From assembly GCF_047511655.1 (NCBI RefSeq), contig NC_133392.1, positions 97,829,042-97,893,041 of the forward strand: a stretch of DNA of 64,000 nucleotides, read 5' to 3'. Both the position numbers and the translations under genes were made by a program. Under the pieces are notes generated by a model that did no database searches, was not told where the DNA came from, and was given only the letters and a program-made list of their open reading frames with translations. Each line of letters opens with the position of its first letter. Position 1 is the first letter of the stretch. The stretch comes from Castor canadensis (Eukaryota; Chordata; Mammalia; Rodentia; Castoridae). Shown in pieces: positions 49,331 to 60,262 of this stretch.

Positions 49331-49785
49331 GCAATTAAAATTTTTAATTAAGCCAGGTACAGCTTAATTGAATAATGTACTTTGATCATATTTCACTCTA
49401 TTACTCTTTCTTATCCCCCCCTTTTAAGTGATTATTTCTTGAACAATCACCCTCTCTACCTCTATCAGAGTAGCACCTATGCTTCTTTGTTCACTACTGT
49501 ATCTCTAGAACCTTGTGCACTATCTGACATATTTGTTGAAAGAATGAACTACCTATATGATTTTCAAAGTGTGTCTGATGCAGTTTCTCATCAGTAAGGA
49601 ATGCTATGGTAAGGAACTGAGAAAAATGTCAGCTGGTTGCCGACTCACAGGTTCTCTTTTTTTTTTTGGTTCAAGTGTTGGATTCTGATCTAAACCTTTT
49701 AGATTTCTTTTAAAGGAATGACAGTGCTTCACAAAATACTGTACAAACTCTTGAAGTATTTAATCTCAAAGTCTCTTCTTTCTTC
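49331..49785 (+). other. Intergenic, unique
   Basis: No gene or repeat recognised. Confidence 0.5.
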
Positions 49786-49789
49786 GATA

Positions 49790-50095
49790 TCTTGGCTGGG
49801 AGTGTAGCTCACAAAGCCCTGGGTTTAATTCCAGCATGAGAAAACAAAAAAAAGATACTGACTCATCTTCAATGAGTGATCCTAGATGAAAACAACAAAG
49901 ACCATCTAGCAATATATAATAATTAGATCATGCATTCACAAACAGGGTTGGCAGTGGTTACCTTTTACCTTTTCTAGAAATATCGAAGCTCCTCTGTTTC
50001 TCTCTCTTTTTGTTTGTGATGCTGGAGACAAACCCAGGGCTTCCACATGCTAGGCAAGTATTCTACCACTGTGCCTCATCCCCGGCCCACTCCAC
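49790..50095. repeat. Two ID SINEs
   Basis: Internally deleted plus-strand ID at 49790-49853 (GGCTGGGAGTGTAGCTCACA) and reverse ID at 50005-50090. Confidence 0.8.
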
Positions 50096-50434
50096 TCTTT
50101 GATAATTAAGGATCTCCTTTCCACTTAGGTGGGAGCTACCCTTAGGCCTAGACTTTTCTCTCCTTGGTTGCCTTCTTTATCATCAGTCACCTGGTTCTTT
50201 CCCCTCATCAGAACTTATTCCAAAGACCCTGAGTCAAGCCACATAGGGTTTCCTCCCATGCCCATATTCGTGCATTTACCTCAGACGAGAATGTTTTTTC
50301 TTTTCTGCTTAGCAAAGTCATGCTGTTACTCAAATGCCAACACTTGTGAAGCCTTTCTTAAGTCCTTCTCTGCTTCTACAACACTTTATATAGAACCTTC
50401 TGCAGTTCAGATTTGGACAAATTTCTTAACCTGT
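50096..50434 (+). other. Intergenic, unique
   Basis: A 105-codon open frame at 50129-50446 has no recognisable domain and runs into the LTR. No gene supported. Confidence 0.4.
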
Positions 50435-50938
50435 TGTGTTAGTTAACCTAAAAAAAAACCAACTTAAAGAAGGAAAGGTTTATTTTGGCTCATGGTTTCA
50501 AGATTTTACAGTCCATGGTCTCTAGTTTCCATTATTTCTGGGCCTGTGGTGAGGCAGAATATTATGATAGGGAGCATGTGGTGGAGCAAAGCTGCTCACC
50601 TCATGATGAGAAAGAAAGAAAGGGAAAGGGAGAGGAGAGAGAGAGAGAATATCTCCTAACACACACTTCTTCTAAGCCCCACCTCTAAAACTTCCCACCA
50701 CCTTCCAATAGTTATGAATTCATACATGGATTAATGTAATGATGAGGTCAAAGCCCTCATGATCCAATCACCTCCCAAAGGCTCCACCTCTGAACTTGCT
50801 GCATTGGGGACCCAACCTTAAATGCAGAAGGTCTGGGGGTATTTAAGATCCAAACAACCTGGGTTTGATCCCAGCACCAAAAAAAAGAAAAGACCAAAAA
50901 AAAAAAAAAAAAAAAAAAAAAAGATCCAAACCATCACA
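50435..50938 (-). mobile_element. MaLR-type solo LTR with nested SINE
   Basis: In reverse orientation it starts TGTGATGGTTTGGATCTT and ends TTAACTAACACA. Inside: GAGCCAAAATAAACCTTTCC-type sequence (seen on the plus strand as GGAAAGGTTTATTTTGGCTC). A purine-rich GA tract lies at about 50608-50648. A short ID copy interrupts it near its end. Confidence 0.75.
50851..50923 (+). repeat. 5'-truncated ID SINE inside the LTR
   Basis: CCTGGGTTTGATCCCAGCAC followed by a 70-base A-rich tail. AAGATCCAAAC occurs just before and just after it, a clear target-site duplication. Confidence 0.85.
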
Positions 50939-51714
50939 ACTATTTTCTCAACAGAAATATGTGAATAGTGTCACAGGTTGGGTTCCTCTGGAAGCAGACA
51001 CTTGCATATTGGTGCAGTAGACTTATTAGGGAATGTGCTTAAGATTCTCACTTGTAGGAGGGAAAAAAGGCAGAACTGGCAGAGGCAGAAGTCTCAATGG
51101 AGTATCTCAGGGGATACTGCAATTTATGCAGGAGATGGGATGATCCTTCAGAATTGTCCCAAGTTGAGGTAAGTGTTAAGACTGGAAAAAGGCATATTAC
51201 AGTGAAATGCATGGATAGATGAGGAGACGGAGATGTTAGACTGAAAAAAGCTCAGAATAGATGGGAGGGAGACAGCTCAAATCCAGAACAGGATTTATTC
51301 AGAAAGAAACCCTGTGAAGGGGAGGATCTAGCTAATGCCAGAACCCTACTGCCAATTATGGACTTGGAGTAGATACAGGGGAGGGTTTCCCTTATGTTTA
51401 CCCAAACAGTGAGCAAGCTGGGAGTTTTATCCACATACTAGGTGGGAGCTGACAACTGATGGCTGGCTCTGGACAACACTCTTAGCAGCAAAATTCCTCA
51501 CTACTGACAAGGGATCTGAGAAGTACATTTTACAGACCATCAGAAATAGTATCTACCTCCTATAGTAGGATATTGCTTGGCACATAAGACTCAAGAAGCC
51601 ATGGTTATTATAAATGGAATTTGACTCTCCGTATAGAGCAGGGAAAGTAAAGCATGTTGTGTTTATTTGAACATCTCTAGCCTAAGATTACAACTAAATA
51701 GGTTCAATAAAACT
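50939..51714 (+). other. Intergenic, unique
   Basis: No gene or interspersed repeat recognised. Confidence 0.5.
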
Positions 51715-51825
51715 TGAGCCAGTGTTCTGGCGTGGTCCTCCTAACTTCTCAAGAAGCTACTGAAGCAGGAAGATGCTTGAGCCCAGGGTTGGAGTCCAGC
51801 TGAGACCTTGTCTCAAAAAAAAAAA
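51715..51825 (+). repeat. Diverged B1-like SINE
   Basis: CTGAAGCAGGAAGATGCTTG, GAGCCCAGGGTTGGAG-like block and GAGACCTTGTCTCAAAAAAA. Confidence 0.7.
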
Positions 51826-52255
51826 GTATTTATCTGGCAACCCTTCTTGGAACTGTTACTTTGACTTGAAGTAAAACAAATACAAGTAACCATTTCAAGC
51901 ATTTAATAATTTAGTAACTTTCCTTGCCAACAGAAAAGACACATGTATTCACTTGGCTGAAAAAAAAAATACTCCAGAGATAAGGAAAACAAAAGCAACA
52001 AGTCTACTTGACAACTGTCTTAAGAGTCCCTCTTAAAAGCTTTAGCTTTCCTAGAGTCCCCCTTAATAGCTTCAGCTTTTACCACTGGATTTGATGTTTT
52101 TGGATAGTAATCTAATTATAGATGGAAAGAGTTTTAGGTTAGCTTTTCCACAGCTCATCTATAGTACTATCAACCCAAAGGAAGTGCTTATCTCCATTAA
52201 TGTATGATGGGCTTTATTTTCCTGCATGCTCACTACTTGGTAGATAACGTGTTTG
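51826..52255 (+). other. Intergenic, unique
   Basis: No gene or interspersed repeat recognised. Confidence 0.5.
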
Positions 52256-52259
52256 ATTT

Positions 52260-52680
52260 TTTTGGGGGGGGGAGGGCAGGTGCACTGAAGGGGGAATTGA
52301 ACCCAGGGTTTTACACATGCTAAGCACATGCTTTACCACTGAGCAACACCTCCAGCTCCACTAAACATTTTTGACACAGTATATGAGCATCGATTTGTGC
52401 CAGGAACAGTTCTGGGGAAACTGCAATGAGTTGAGTTACTAAGACCCTGCCTTTATATATTCTACATTCCTTTTTTGGGGGGGCGGGGGCGGGCACTGGG
52501 GTTGAACTCAGGGCCTACACCTTGAGCCACTCCACCAGTCCTTTTTTGTGATGGATTTTTTTTGGAGATAGGGTTTCTGAACTAGTTCCCCAGGCTGGTT
52601 TCGAACTGTGATCCTCCTGATCTCTGTCTCCTTAGTAGCTAGGGTTACAGGCGTGAGCAACCGGTGCCCGGCTATATACT
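52260..52680 (-). repeat. ID SINE and B1-ID dimeric SINE
   Basis: Reverse ID at 52260-52360 after a G-run. Reverse dimer at 52470-52675 (TTGAACTCAGGGCCTACACC, GGGTTACAGGCGTGAGCAAC). Last repeats before the CpG island. Confidence 0.85.
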
Positions 52681-53059
52681 ACATTCTTAGTGGTGAGAAC
52701 ACGTACAAATGTGTGGACGGGCTGTCACCAAGGTAAAGAAAGCAAACGAGAAGTGGAGGTGTGCACTTCTGGACAGAGCGGTCTGGGCAGCTCTCAGTGA
52801 CCTCTAAGGGACCTGAAATACGCATTGATGAGTTAAAGGAAATCTGGGGGCCGTGGTGCAGCCTGAGAGGCTAAAAGTGGTTGGAGCTTGCGTGACAGCT
52901 AGAAAGCCAGATGTGTGTGTGTTTACTGTAGAAGTAGGCAGGAGCATCTATACCACACCACACTGTTAAGGGAGCCAGGCTTTACAGACCCTCAGAAGAC
53001 CACAAAGGGCAGGATGAAACTGATTTCCAGTAGTGGAGAAACAGGGCTGCCTGTCCTTG
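52681..53059 (+). other. Upstream flank of the CpG island
   Basis: Unique sequence with rising GC content and no repeat. A minus-strand open frame starts here but looks spurious (see rejected items). Confidence 0.4.
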
Positions 53060-53159
53060 GGTGAGGCGGGTCAGACAGCAATGGGGGATGGATTGGGTCC
53101 TGCTATCAGAAGACCAACCCTCGCCCGGGGCGGGCGCTGCACGGGCCGCGGTTACCAGC

Positions 53160-53424
53160 AGGCGGTGTAGTGAGCGCGCCGGAGTCGCCGCCGCCGCCCG
53201 CCCGCCGGTCCCAACCAAGAGGAGAAAGGAGGGGACCGGAAGGAGCCGCTGGTGCTGCGGGAAGTAGCAGGAACGGGAGGCGGGGACCCACCTGGAAGCG
53301 CCGCGGCGCCGCCGTTGAGCTTCCTGCGGCGGCAGGCACTCGAGCAAGTGCCGTGGCGGGGACAGAGCGAGCCCGGCAGCGGCACCTCCCCGAGCGGCCC
53401 GTGGCGCCCAGCTCCACTCAGAAG
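53160..53424 (+). other. ZZZ3: Candidate non-coding first exon of ZZZ3
   Basis: GC-rich sequence ending in GAAG followed by GTGAGC, a strong donor (GT 53425-53426). The start is arbitrary because no TATA box or fixed initiator is evident, as is usual for CpG island promoters. A non-coding exon is expected because ZZZ3 translation starts in a downstream exon. Confidence 0.45.
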
Positions 53425-53441
53425 GTGAGCAGGCGCTGGGG

Positions 53442-53726
53442 CACGTGCTAGGGTCCAGACGCGGGGGAGGGAGATTAAAGCGGGAGGGCACGCGGGGAAC
53501 GATCGGCTCTGAAACCCGCATTTGAAGCCCAGTGCTCCGAATGGAGGGGGTTGGTTGGAAGCGGCGGCGGCGGCGGCGGCAAAGCCCCCACGTGGGGCCG
53601 GGGATGCGCGCGCACGTGTGCGCGGGCGAAAGGAGGGCGGGGAGGGTTCTGGGCAGGGCGGCGGGCGCGCGCGCACTCCCAGAGGCGACCCACGTGACGG
53701 GCAGGCCGAAAGTCTGTCTCCACGTG
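53442..53726. promoter_or_regulatory. Cluster of five CACGTG E-boxes
   Basis: CACGTG at 53442-53447, 53589-53594, 53613-53618, 53691-53696 and 53721-53726. The last two read CACGTGAC, the extended form bound by USF and MiT/TFE factors. The cluster lies just after the candidate first-exon donor. Confidence 0.7.
53560..53580 (+). repeat. Short CGG/GCG trinucleotide repeat
   Basis: About seven GCG/CGG triplets in the CpG island, 135 bases after the candidate first-exon donor. CG-rich triplets also occur at 53186-53206. Confidence 0.85.
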
Positions 53727-53929
53727 ACACGCAGCGAGGCTGGCAGATGTAGAGGGACGCCCAGTGGAGTGTAACCGAGATCAGCGGAGGTTTTAGGATG
53801 GTTGCTGGGCTTCTTCTCTACTAGGGGACTAGGAGGAGACATAGCAGGCGGAAAAAAACTTATTCCTCCCGCTGCGTTTTTACCCGCTTCCAGTCCGTTA
53901 ATGACACACTTTTTAAGTTCCAAAGTACT

Positions 53930-54095
53930 GGTTTTTCCTTACCGCCATGTTGGGTCTAAAGGAAACTCGCGAGATGCTAGTAGGTTTGTATCGCGAGGTT
54001 TCTCGATTCTCGCGGGACCTTGTTGGCAGAGCAGTTGTCCTGGATGGCGGAGCCTTGGGTTCTGGGGGCCTGGGACCCGCAACTGTTTCCACAAG
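53930..54095 (+). other. Candidate alternative first exon with GC donor
   Basis: The exon would start near the YY1/TCTCGCGAGA sites and end in ACAAG followed by GCAAGT, which matches the consensus of GC-AG introns. An ATG at 54044 opens a frame of 17 codons plus one base up to the donor. Kozak context is weak at -3 (T) but has G at +4. It could be an alternative ZZZ3 leader or a separate transcript. Confidence 0.35.
53942..54052. promoter_or_regulatory. YY1-like and TCTCGCGAGA-like site cluster
   Basis: CCGCCATGTTG at 53942-53952 matches the YY1 motif on the minus strand, and GATGGCGGAG at 54043-54052 resembles it on the plus strand. Between them lie three variants of TCTCGCGAGA: ACTCGCGAGA (53965-53974), TATCGCGAGG (about 53990-53999) and TTCTCGCGGG (54008-54017). 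These motifs typically mark CpG-island initiation sites (YY1, BANP/ZBTB33). Confidence 0.6.
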
Positions 54096-54500
54096 GCAAG
54101 TTGTGAGGGAGGGGCCGGGGCGAGTGCCTCTCGGTGCCGGGAGACGTGTGGTGTCAGCTTCCCGGGTCTCTAGAGGGAGTACAGTGACCCCGTTGAGGCG
54201 CCCGTCCTCCCCACCCCCCGCAGGCGCCCCGCCACCTGCAGCAGCGCTTGCACCCCTCGGCGGACTGCTCCCCGCGCAGTGAGCGATGCCCGCTCCGCCC
54301 CACCTCGGCCGGTCCCGTCCCGTCCCATCCGCTGCAGTCCCCGCTCGCCACGGACGATCCCATTGGATGACGAGCCTCTTCTGTAGACGCTCTTGCCGGT
54401 GTCTGCTCGTCACCTTTGCAAACTCTCCAGACCTGTTAACCGTCGGGTCGCTGTCGTGCGGCCGTGTCTTTCTCCAGTCGCCGGAGACGGGCTTCTGTTC

Positions 54501-55510
54501 GCTCTCAGTGATTTGGCCATTGGTAACATTGTGTTTACAGTAACTTTTGGCCGTATTTGCAGAATCCATTATCTCTGATGGTATCTGAGAGTAGAATAAA
54601 GTCGTTCTTTTCATCACCATGAACGTGCGGATTAACTCATAGTTATCGACAGGTTTTTGATTACTGCTGTGTTGCTGAGGTTGCCATCTTCGGTGATTAG
54701 GGATGGGTAATTTAGGTTACGAGTTTAATATAATAGTGGAGTGTTTTAGGTCAGTTTTTTAATTAAAAGCCAGTTTCCTTCAGTTTTGTAATGCCTTTTT
54801 ACAAATGAATTCAACCTATGCTTTGCTTCTGTTTTTTTCCGTGTGTGAATTTTATTTAGTATTGGTAGTGGGGAGTTAGGTACACAGCTAATCAGACAAC
54901 TAGGAAATTCATTTGTAGTTTACCTTTTTAAACTACAAAAGTATTGTTTGTTTCTACACTTACCGCAGAGAGGTATGTGTTAGAGCAAAATGCTCCTCGT
55001 TACAGTCTTCCACCAAGTTCCCTGCTCAGCTTTAAACCTCTACCTGTTACTTACCAGTCTTTGGGAATATTTCCCATGTTTTGTTTTCATTTATTTTTTT
55101 AACGAAGGGGAGAAACTTGCAGTGCTGTAGTTTCACGATAGACTACCACATTACCAATCAGCAAGTTTTCTACTTGGTTAAGTTTTTACGTAGTGATGTG
55201 TGCCTCTTCTCAGGACTCGTGTATCCATTCTTAAGTAAAAAGCAGATTTTTTTTCGTGGTATAGTCCTGTGGAACTATCTAGTGACACGCTATTATTTTT
55301 GCAGTGAAGATGATTTAGTATGCTGGTAACTTTGCACAAAAAGAAACTACTTGCAAAACAGATCTAAGTAAGTTGTTTTATCACTGGGGTTTTTATATTT
55401 TTATGTTTAATATTTACGCTATATATTTACCTTAGCATTTACATATTGTATATTCTAGACTGACTGAAGTATGTTTATAGGGGTTTTCAGGAAGTTTTAA
55501 TTTTGTCAGC
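54501..55510 (+). other. Inferred ZZZ3 intron 1, unique part
   Basis: AT-rich DNA after the CpG island. No exon or repeat recognised. Confidence 0.5.
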
Positions 55511-55513
55511 TCA

Positions 55514-55600
55514 AGGGCTGGTGGAGTGGCTGGTTCAAGTGGTAGGGCACCTACCTTAGTGTGAGGCCCTGAGTTCAAACCCCAGAAACGCTAAAAAAAT
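55514..55600 (+). repeat. ID SINE with target-site duplication
   Basis: GGGCTGGTGGAGTGGCTGGT start. TTTTGTCAGCTCA lies on both sides (ending 55513 and again from about 55604). Confidence 0.9.
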
Positions 55601-55707
55601 TTTTTTTTTGTCAGCTCATTTATAGTTCTGACCATGCAGTTTACTGAACTTAATGGTAGGTATATCAGCTGTTGTACATACACCTACTTAAAAGTTGTTA
55701 AGCAGCT

Positions 55708-55734
55708 GCATTTTGTGCATTTTGTGCATTTTGT
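55708..55734 (+). repeat. Three tandem copies of a 9-mer
   Basis: GCATTTTGT three times without mismatch. Confidence 0.9.
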
Positions 55735-55769
55735 GATTATCCCCCCCCACACTTAACAGCAATATTTCT

Positions 55770-55885
55770 GCTGTTATTATTTTTGAAACAGAGTAATGTC
55801 GCCCAGACTGGGCTGGAACTCTCCATCCTTCTGCCTCAGCCTTCCAGTGCTGGGATTACAGGTGTATACTGTCATGACTTAGCAG
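55770..55885 (-). repeat. B1-like SINE
   Basis: GAAACAGAGTAATGTCGCCC, CAGTGCTGGGATTACAGGTG in reverse orientation. Confidence 0.85.
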
Positions 55886-55934
55886 TATTATCAGACCTGT
55901 CCAATATAAAAAAAAAAGTGTCCCCTCTTTGGGT

Positions 55935-55935
<1 letters not shown>

Positions 55936-55966
<31 letters not shown>
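55936..55966 (+). repeat. GT microsatellite
   Basis: About 15 uninterrupted GT units. Confidence 0.95.
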
Positions 55967-55967
<1 letters not shown>

Positions 55968-56720
55968 TGCAAGTACAATTGTTAAAGAATAGAAGTGAGT
56001 TTTGAGAGGTATGATGTGGGATTCTATAGGCATCTCTAAAATTACTAGATAGCGCTGCTAAAAGTCAGCAGGTGAAGTTGATATTTAATTGAAACTTTGT
56101 GAATTACTTAGGTAAAGTCATTTGGTTAAATAACACTTGCTAAGAACATTCTAAAAGTAGGGAACTGAAGATGACAATGAATTTGGTGGTCACACTTGTA
56201 GTCTTTGCAAAGGTATATACATAAGTTTGGCATAATTGTACCTTTGGTCTCCCACTCTGTGCATCTGGTCTGTGTTCTTACTCTTTTTTAACTTTTGTTT
56301 TATAAACTGGTCGTGATAGTGGGTATTGGGAATTAGCAGTCTTTTACAGGCACTAAAATTTATTTGAGGTTCTTGGTAGAAATATACTGAGAAAATCTAA
56401 GGAAGAGGAGAAGAGTATTTTGCATGGCTTGAGTTTACTTGACTAAAACTTAACAAAGGAATTTTATTTTGCTTTTTCTCAAATGTCATGGAAATAATGA
56501 GCTAGCAATTAAGTAATCATAGGAAATGAATAATGATAATGTATCACTGATTTGTCTTCACTTGGATTTTTATTTATTTACTTATTTTCCACTTGGATTT
56601 TCTTTAAAGGTCTGACATTGCTAATTTCCAAAATTTTGTACTTTGTAAACTATACAGTGTACTACCTGTATTACATATTGTATCAAGAATATAAATTTTG
56701 CTTACTTTTTTAATTATAAA
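55967..56720 (+). other. Inferred ZZZ3 intron, unique part
   Basis: AT-rich; no exon or repeat recognised. Confidence 0.5.
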
Positions 56721-56724
56721 TTTT

Positions 56725-57145
56725 TTATTAGGATATATTCATTATGGGGGGATTCGTAGTGACAATTTCTGTTAGTCTTATATTGTACATTATTTATATT
56801 GCCCATGTTGTCTCCCTCTCAGCTCCCTCCCCACCCCACTTAGAGCAATTGCAGGAGGGTTTCTGTGTTTTCGTATAGGTATATGAAGAGTCCATCAACC
56901 ATATACTGTCACCTTAATCTCCTTCCTTCACCCTCCCCCTCCCACACTAGTACCCACCCATTGCTTGCTTCTCTTTTTTTAAGATATGAACTTTTCTCTT
57001 TATTTTTCCCATTGAAAGGAAAACATACATTAAAGTTTGACTTTTCAGTAGAGGATTCTTTTTTTTTTTTTTTAATTTTATTTTATCGTTTTTACATTTA
57101 TGTATACATTATTTGGGCCACCCGCCCGCCCCCCCCAATTGCTTA
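56725..57145 (-). mobile_element. LINE-1 3' end fragments
   Basis: At 56725-56985, GGGGGGATTCGTAGTGACAA and GGTATATGAAGAGTCCATCA match the older 3' UTR seen at 11375. At 57058-57140, a T-run and GTATACATTATTTGGGCCAC with a C-rich tract look like a second short 3' end. Confidence 0.75.
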
Positions 57146-57214
57146 TTTCTGGAATCAGTGAATGAAAGTATGTTGCAGGTTCTTTAAAAAAAAACAAAAC
57201 AAAAAAGAACTAAT

Positions 57215-57675
57215 TTCAAGACTGGGGGTGTGGCTCAAATGCTAGAATGCTTGTCCAGAAAACTCAAAAGTCCTGAATTCAATCCCCAGTAACATTGAAC
57301 AATCAAACAACAAGAAAAAACTTAATTTAAAATCATAATTCAGTTTGGAGTTACCTATAAGGAATAGTTGCTGAAAGACTGATTTCTTTGACTAATTTAA
57401 ATGTGGTATACCCCCTGTGGTGCAAGTTTCTGTAGTTAATACTTTGATAACCTTTGTCATTATACTTAATACAAGCTGGGTGCTGGTGGCTTATGTTTGT
57501 AATCTTAGTTACTCAAGAAGCAGAGATCAGGGGGATGGAGGTTCTAAGCCAGGCTGGGCAAAGTTTGTGAGACCGTGTCTCAAAAAAACCCATCACAAAA
57601 AAAGGGCTGGTGGAGTGGCTCAAGGTGTAGGCCCTGAGTTCAAATCTTAGTACCACACATAAAAACCCCAAACAC
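57215..57675 (+). repeat. ID SINE and B1-ID dimeric SINE
   Basis: ID unit 57215-57310 (CTGGGGGTGTGGCTCAAATG) and dimer 57475-57675 (GCTGGGTGCTGGTGGCTTAT) with an internally deleted ID half. Confidence 0.85.
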
Positions 57676-57904
57676 AAAAAACCATGTATGTATGTATAAT
57701 ATTCCCTAAAGTCCCAAGTCTTGTTCTAAAACCATGGCAATGTGAAGTTGGCTTTTTTGTTTGAGCCTATATTTCTCACCTTTCTGTTCTTTCTTTTTAG
57801 ATATTCTATCTCATTTAGGTAATTTTGGCTTGTCAGATGTGAGTTGACTACCATTCCCCAAGTTCAGTTATCGCTCCCTGTAATCAGACTAGTACTACTT
57901 TTTT

Positions 57905-58020
57905 GTTTTTATTGTCTCGAGATAGATCTCTCTGTAGCCCAAGCTGGCCTGGAATTCTCAATCCTCCCTCTGCTTCTTGAGTGCTAGGATTACAGGTGCA
58001 CCACCATGCCCTGCATCAAT
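57905..58020 (-). repeat. B1-like SINE
   Basis: GAGATAGATCTCTCTGTAGC, GAGTGCTAGGATTACAGGTG and CCACCATGCCCTGC in reverse orientation. Confidence 0.85.
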
Positions 58021-60260
58021 TTTTTTTGAACATAGTATTTTTATAAATTAAAGTCATTCATCTAACACATATTGAGTGCTAGTGATCTTAACCATTTGAA
58101 ACAGAAGAGATCATAGACATAAAAAGGTCTTTCAGCCTTCAAAACAGCTGTAATGCAAATAGTCACACTGGCTTCATGAGAGGGGTAAAAATTTAGAAAT
58201 GAGATTGTGCAATTTGATTACGTGAACATTGTATACTTACACAGAATGAGCTGACCATGACATCACTAGGTGATACGTTCTTATTGGATCACCTTTGTAT
58301 ATATAGTCTGTCATTGATCATAAAACGTTGCATAGCACGTGACTGTAGAGTAAGGGTATGGTCTTTATTTCGAAACTGCTAATTGGAATTGGCCCACAGA
58401 TGAAAAACCACAGTGTTGGCCATTGGAGTTAGATACACTAGCAGCAGAAATATCTTTTTTTTTTCCCCAAGAGAAAAGGAAAAATTATTAAAAGTAGGTG
58501 GAACTGTAGAATAATAGCGTTTTAAGGCCGTTACATTAAGACATGCACTCCTATAATCATTAACCCCTGAGGGAATTAAAATATTGTAGAAAATATTATA
58601 ATAATTGGTCTGTCCCAATGATGATATTAATCATAAATAAACTTATTCCAGGGACTATGTTAAGAAATTGGTGTCTGTTGAAAAGATTGTTAAAAAAGTA
58701 AATAAACATTTAAAGCTTAGTTACTGCACATGCTAAGTTTCAGTTTTCTGGGAAGTTACCTTACAGAGAATTACTTGTCTGATGATAGCAAGTAAAAATG
58801 GTGACATTGTGTATGGAATTTCTTTTATTTTATTGTTGTATTTATTTGCTTATTTAATATTGCAAGAGATAACCTTCCAAGTAAGGCTTTATTACATTTT
58901 GCTACACACTACCATATTTGCTAATGAAAGAGTTAGTAATCCAGGTAATTAGAATTAGGAGATGACCTGGATATGATTTAATTGTGTAGTTTTGAACCCT
59001 GATACTAAGTCTGTCCTTTGCCTAAGAACTGTATCATATTGTAGTGAATTTTTTTTCTTTCCTCGCTGGCCTTCTCCCTATTTATTTTTTTTAAACTATG
59101 TTCCCTTCAGGGGTAAGTGATGACAGTTAGTGTTTGACTCAGTGTAAAGTGTGTGCATGTGTTTCTATGATTTCAAAGGGTTGGCTTGAGGACTTTAAAT
59201 TTTGAGAATTAGTGTAGCCTTTATTAGCATTTTCATATGTTTTTTCCATGATTTTAAAATGAACTTTTACATAGTTGCAGATAAAATAGTTTCATGTCCC
59301 ACTTTTTAACCTAATGTGAAGTAACACTTTTCTATTCTCATGAGTCTGATTAACCACCATCATAAATGGTTATATGAGTATGTAAATTCACATTATTCCC
59401 CGCTTTAATTATTTTGCATATGCAAGTAACAGAGAAGATACATTTATGCATAATTTCCAGAGAAGAAACATTTCTATATGTAGCAATATTTCCTTTAAAT
59501 ATTGTCAAAAGTGACTTTTAGGTACATTTTAATCTCTCTAAATATATGACCAATGAATTTATCAAAGGGGTAAATTACTATTCCCAGCGGAGTACTTGCT
59601 CTAAACCTTGTTAAAATTGAATATTATTTATAAACATTTAATTTAATAAGGTGTGCTACATATTGTACCACATTTTCTTTACTGCAGAAGTGAAACATTA
59701 CATTGTACTTAATAGATGTAGTTCCCTTGTGAATTTTTAAGGTAAACAAATTTAAAATTAATGTCATCAAATACCTTTATATACTTTGTTTTGCTGATCT
59801 TATGAAACCGCCTCTCCTCCAGAAATGTAAAAATAAGTAATACTGATTTTAATACTGTTTCTTTAGGTTTTTCTAAGTTAGATTTAAGTAAATTTAACTT
59901 TTTACCTCATCTGGCATTGGTATAAAATGAGAATCTAAATGGTTTCCTGCAAACTAATAATTGTCTTAATTCTATTAAATAATGCTTTATTTTTCCATTG
60001 TTTTGTGTGCTTGATTCTTTCATTTTAAGTGTTTATATTTTATGCTGATTATTTTTTCCCAAACCTTAGAAAATGTTAATACTGTTCTTGGGTGATTTTT
60101 ATGACATGCTTAATGTCATTGGCTTTGGTTTTCTTTTTGTTGTGATGGATGTTTTCTTATTTTTAAGATCGCTTCATAAATTAATAAGATAATAAAGCTC
60201 ATTCTTTACAAAACAATGTTTTATAACTTCTTTTCTTATCAGCCAAAATTTGAAATATTC
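58021..60260 (+). other. Inferred ZZZ3 intron, repeat-poor 2.2 kb
   Basis: The longest stretch in the window without a recognisable SINE or LINE. AT-rich, no open frame above 80 codons and no clear exon. Confidence 0.55.
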
Positions 60261-60262
60261 TT

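Larger units (their letters stand above)
53060..54500. promoter_or_regulatory. ZZZ3: CpG island, inferred ZZZ3 promoter
   Basis: The only GC- and CpG-rich stretch in the window, with many GCGC and GGGCGG-type sequences, in otherwise AT-rich DNA. On the human map ZZZ3 follows USP33 on the same strand with a gap of about 12 kb; here the gap is about 14.6 kb. ZZZ3 is the reader subunit of the ATAC histone acetyltransferase complex. Its coding exons are not in this window, so the gene identity rests on synteny. Seen: CpG density. Known: gene order. Inferred: promoter identity. Confidence 0.75.

Noticed and set aside
50129..50446. 105-codon open frame
   Set aside because: No domain, no splice or promoter context, and it runs into an LTR.
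52982..53923. 313-codon open frame on the minus strand in the CpG island
   Set aside because: GC-rich DNA lacks stop codons by composition. The frame is Pro/Arg/Ala-rich with no domain, and several overlapping frames on both strands are also open.
53913..54620. 235-codon open frame on the minus strand
   Set aside because: Again lies over CpG-rich sequence, antisense to promoter motifs, with no recognisable domain or exon structure.
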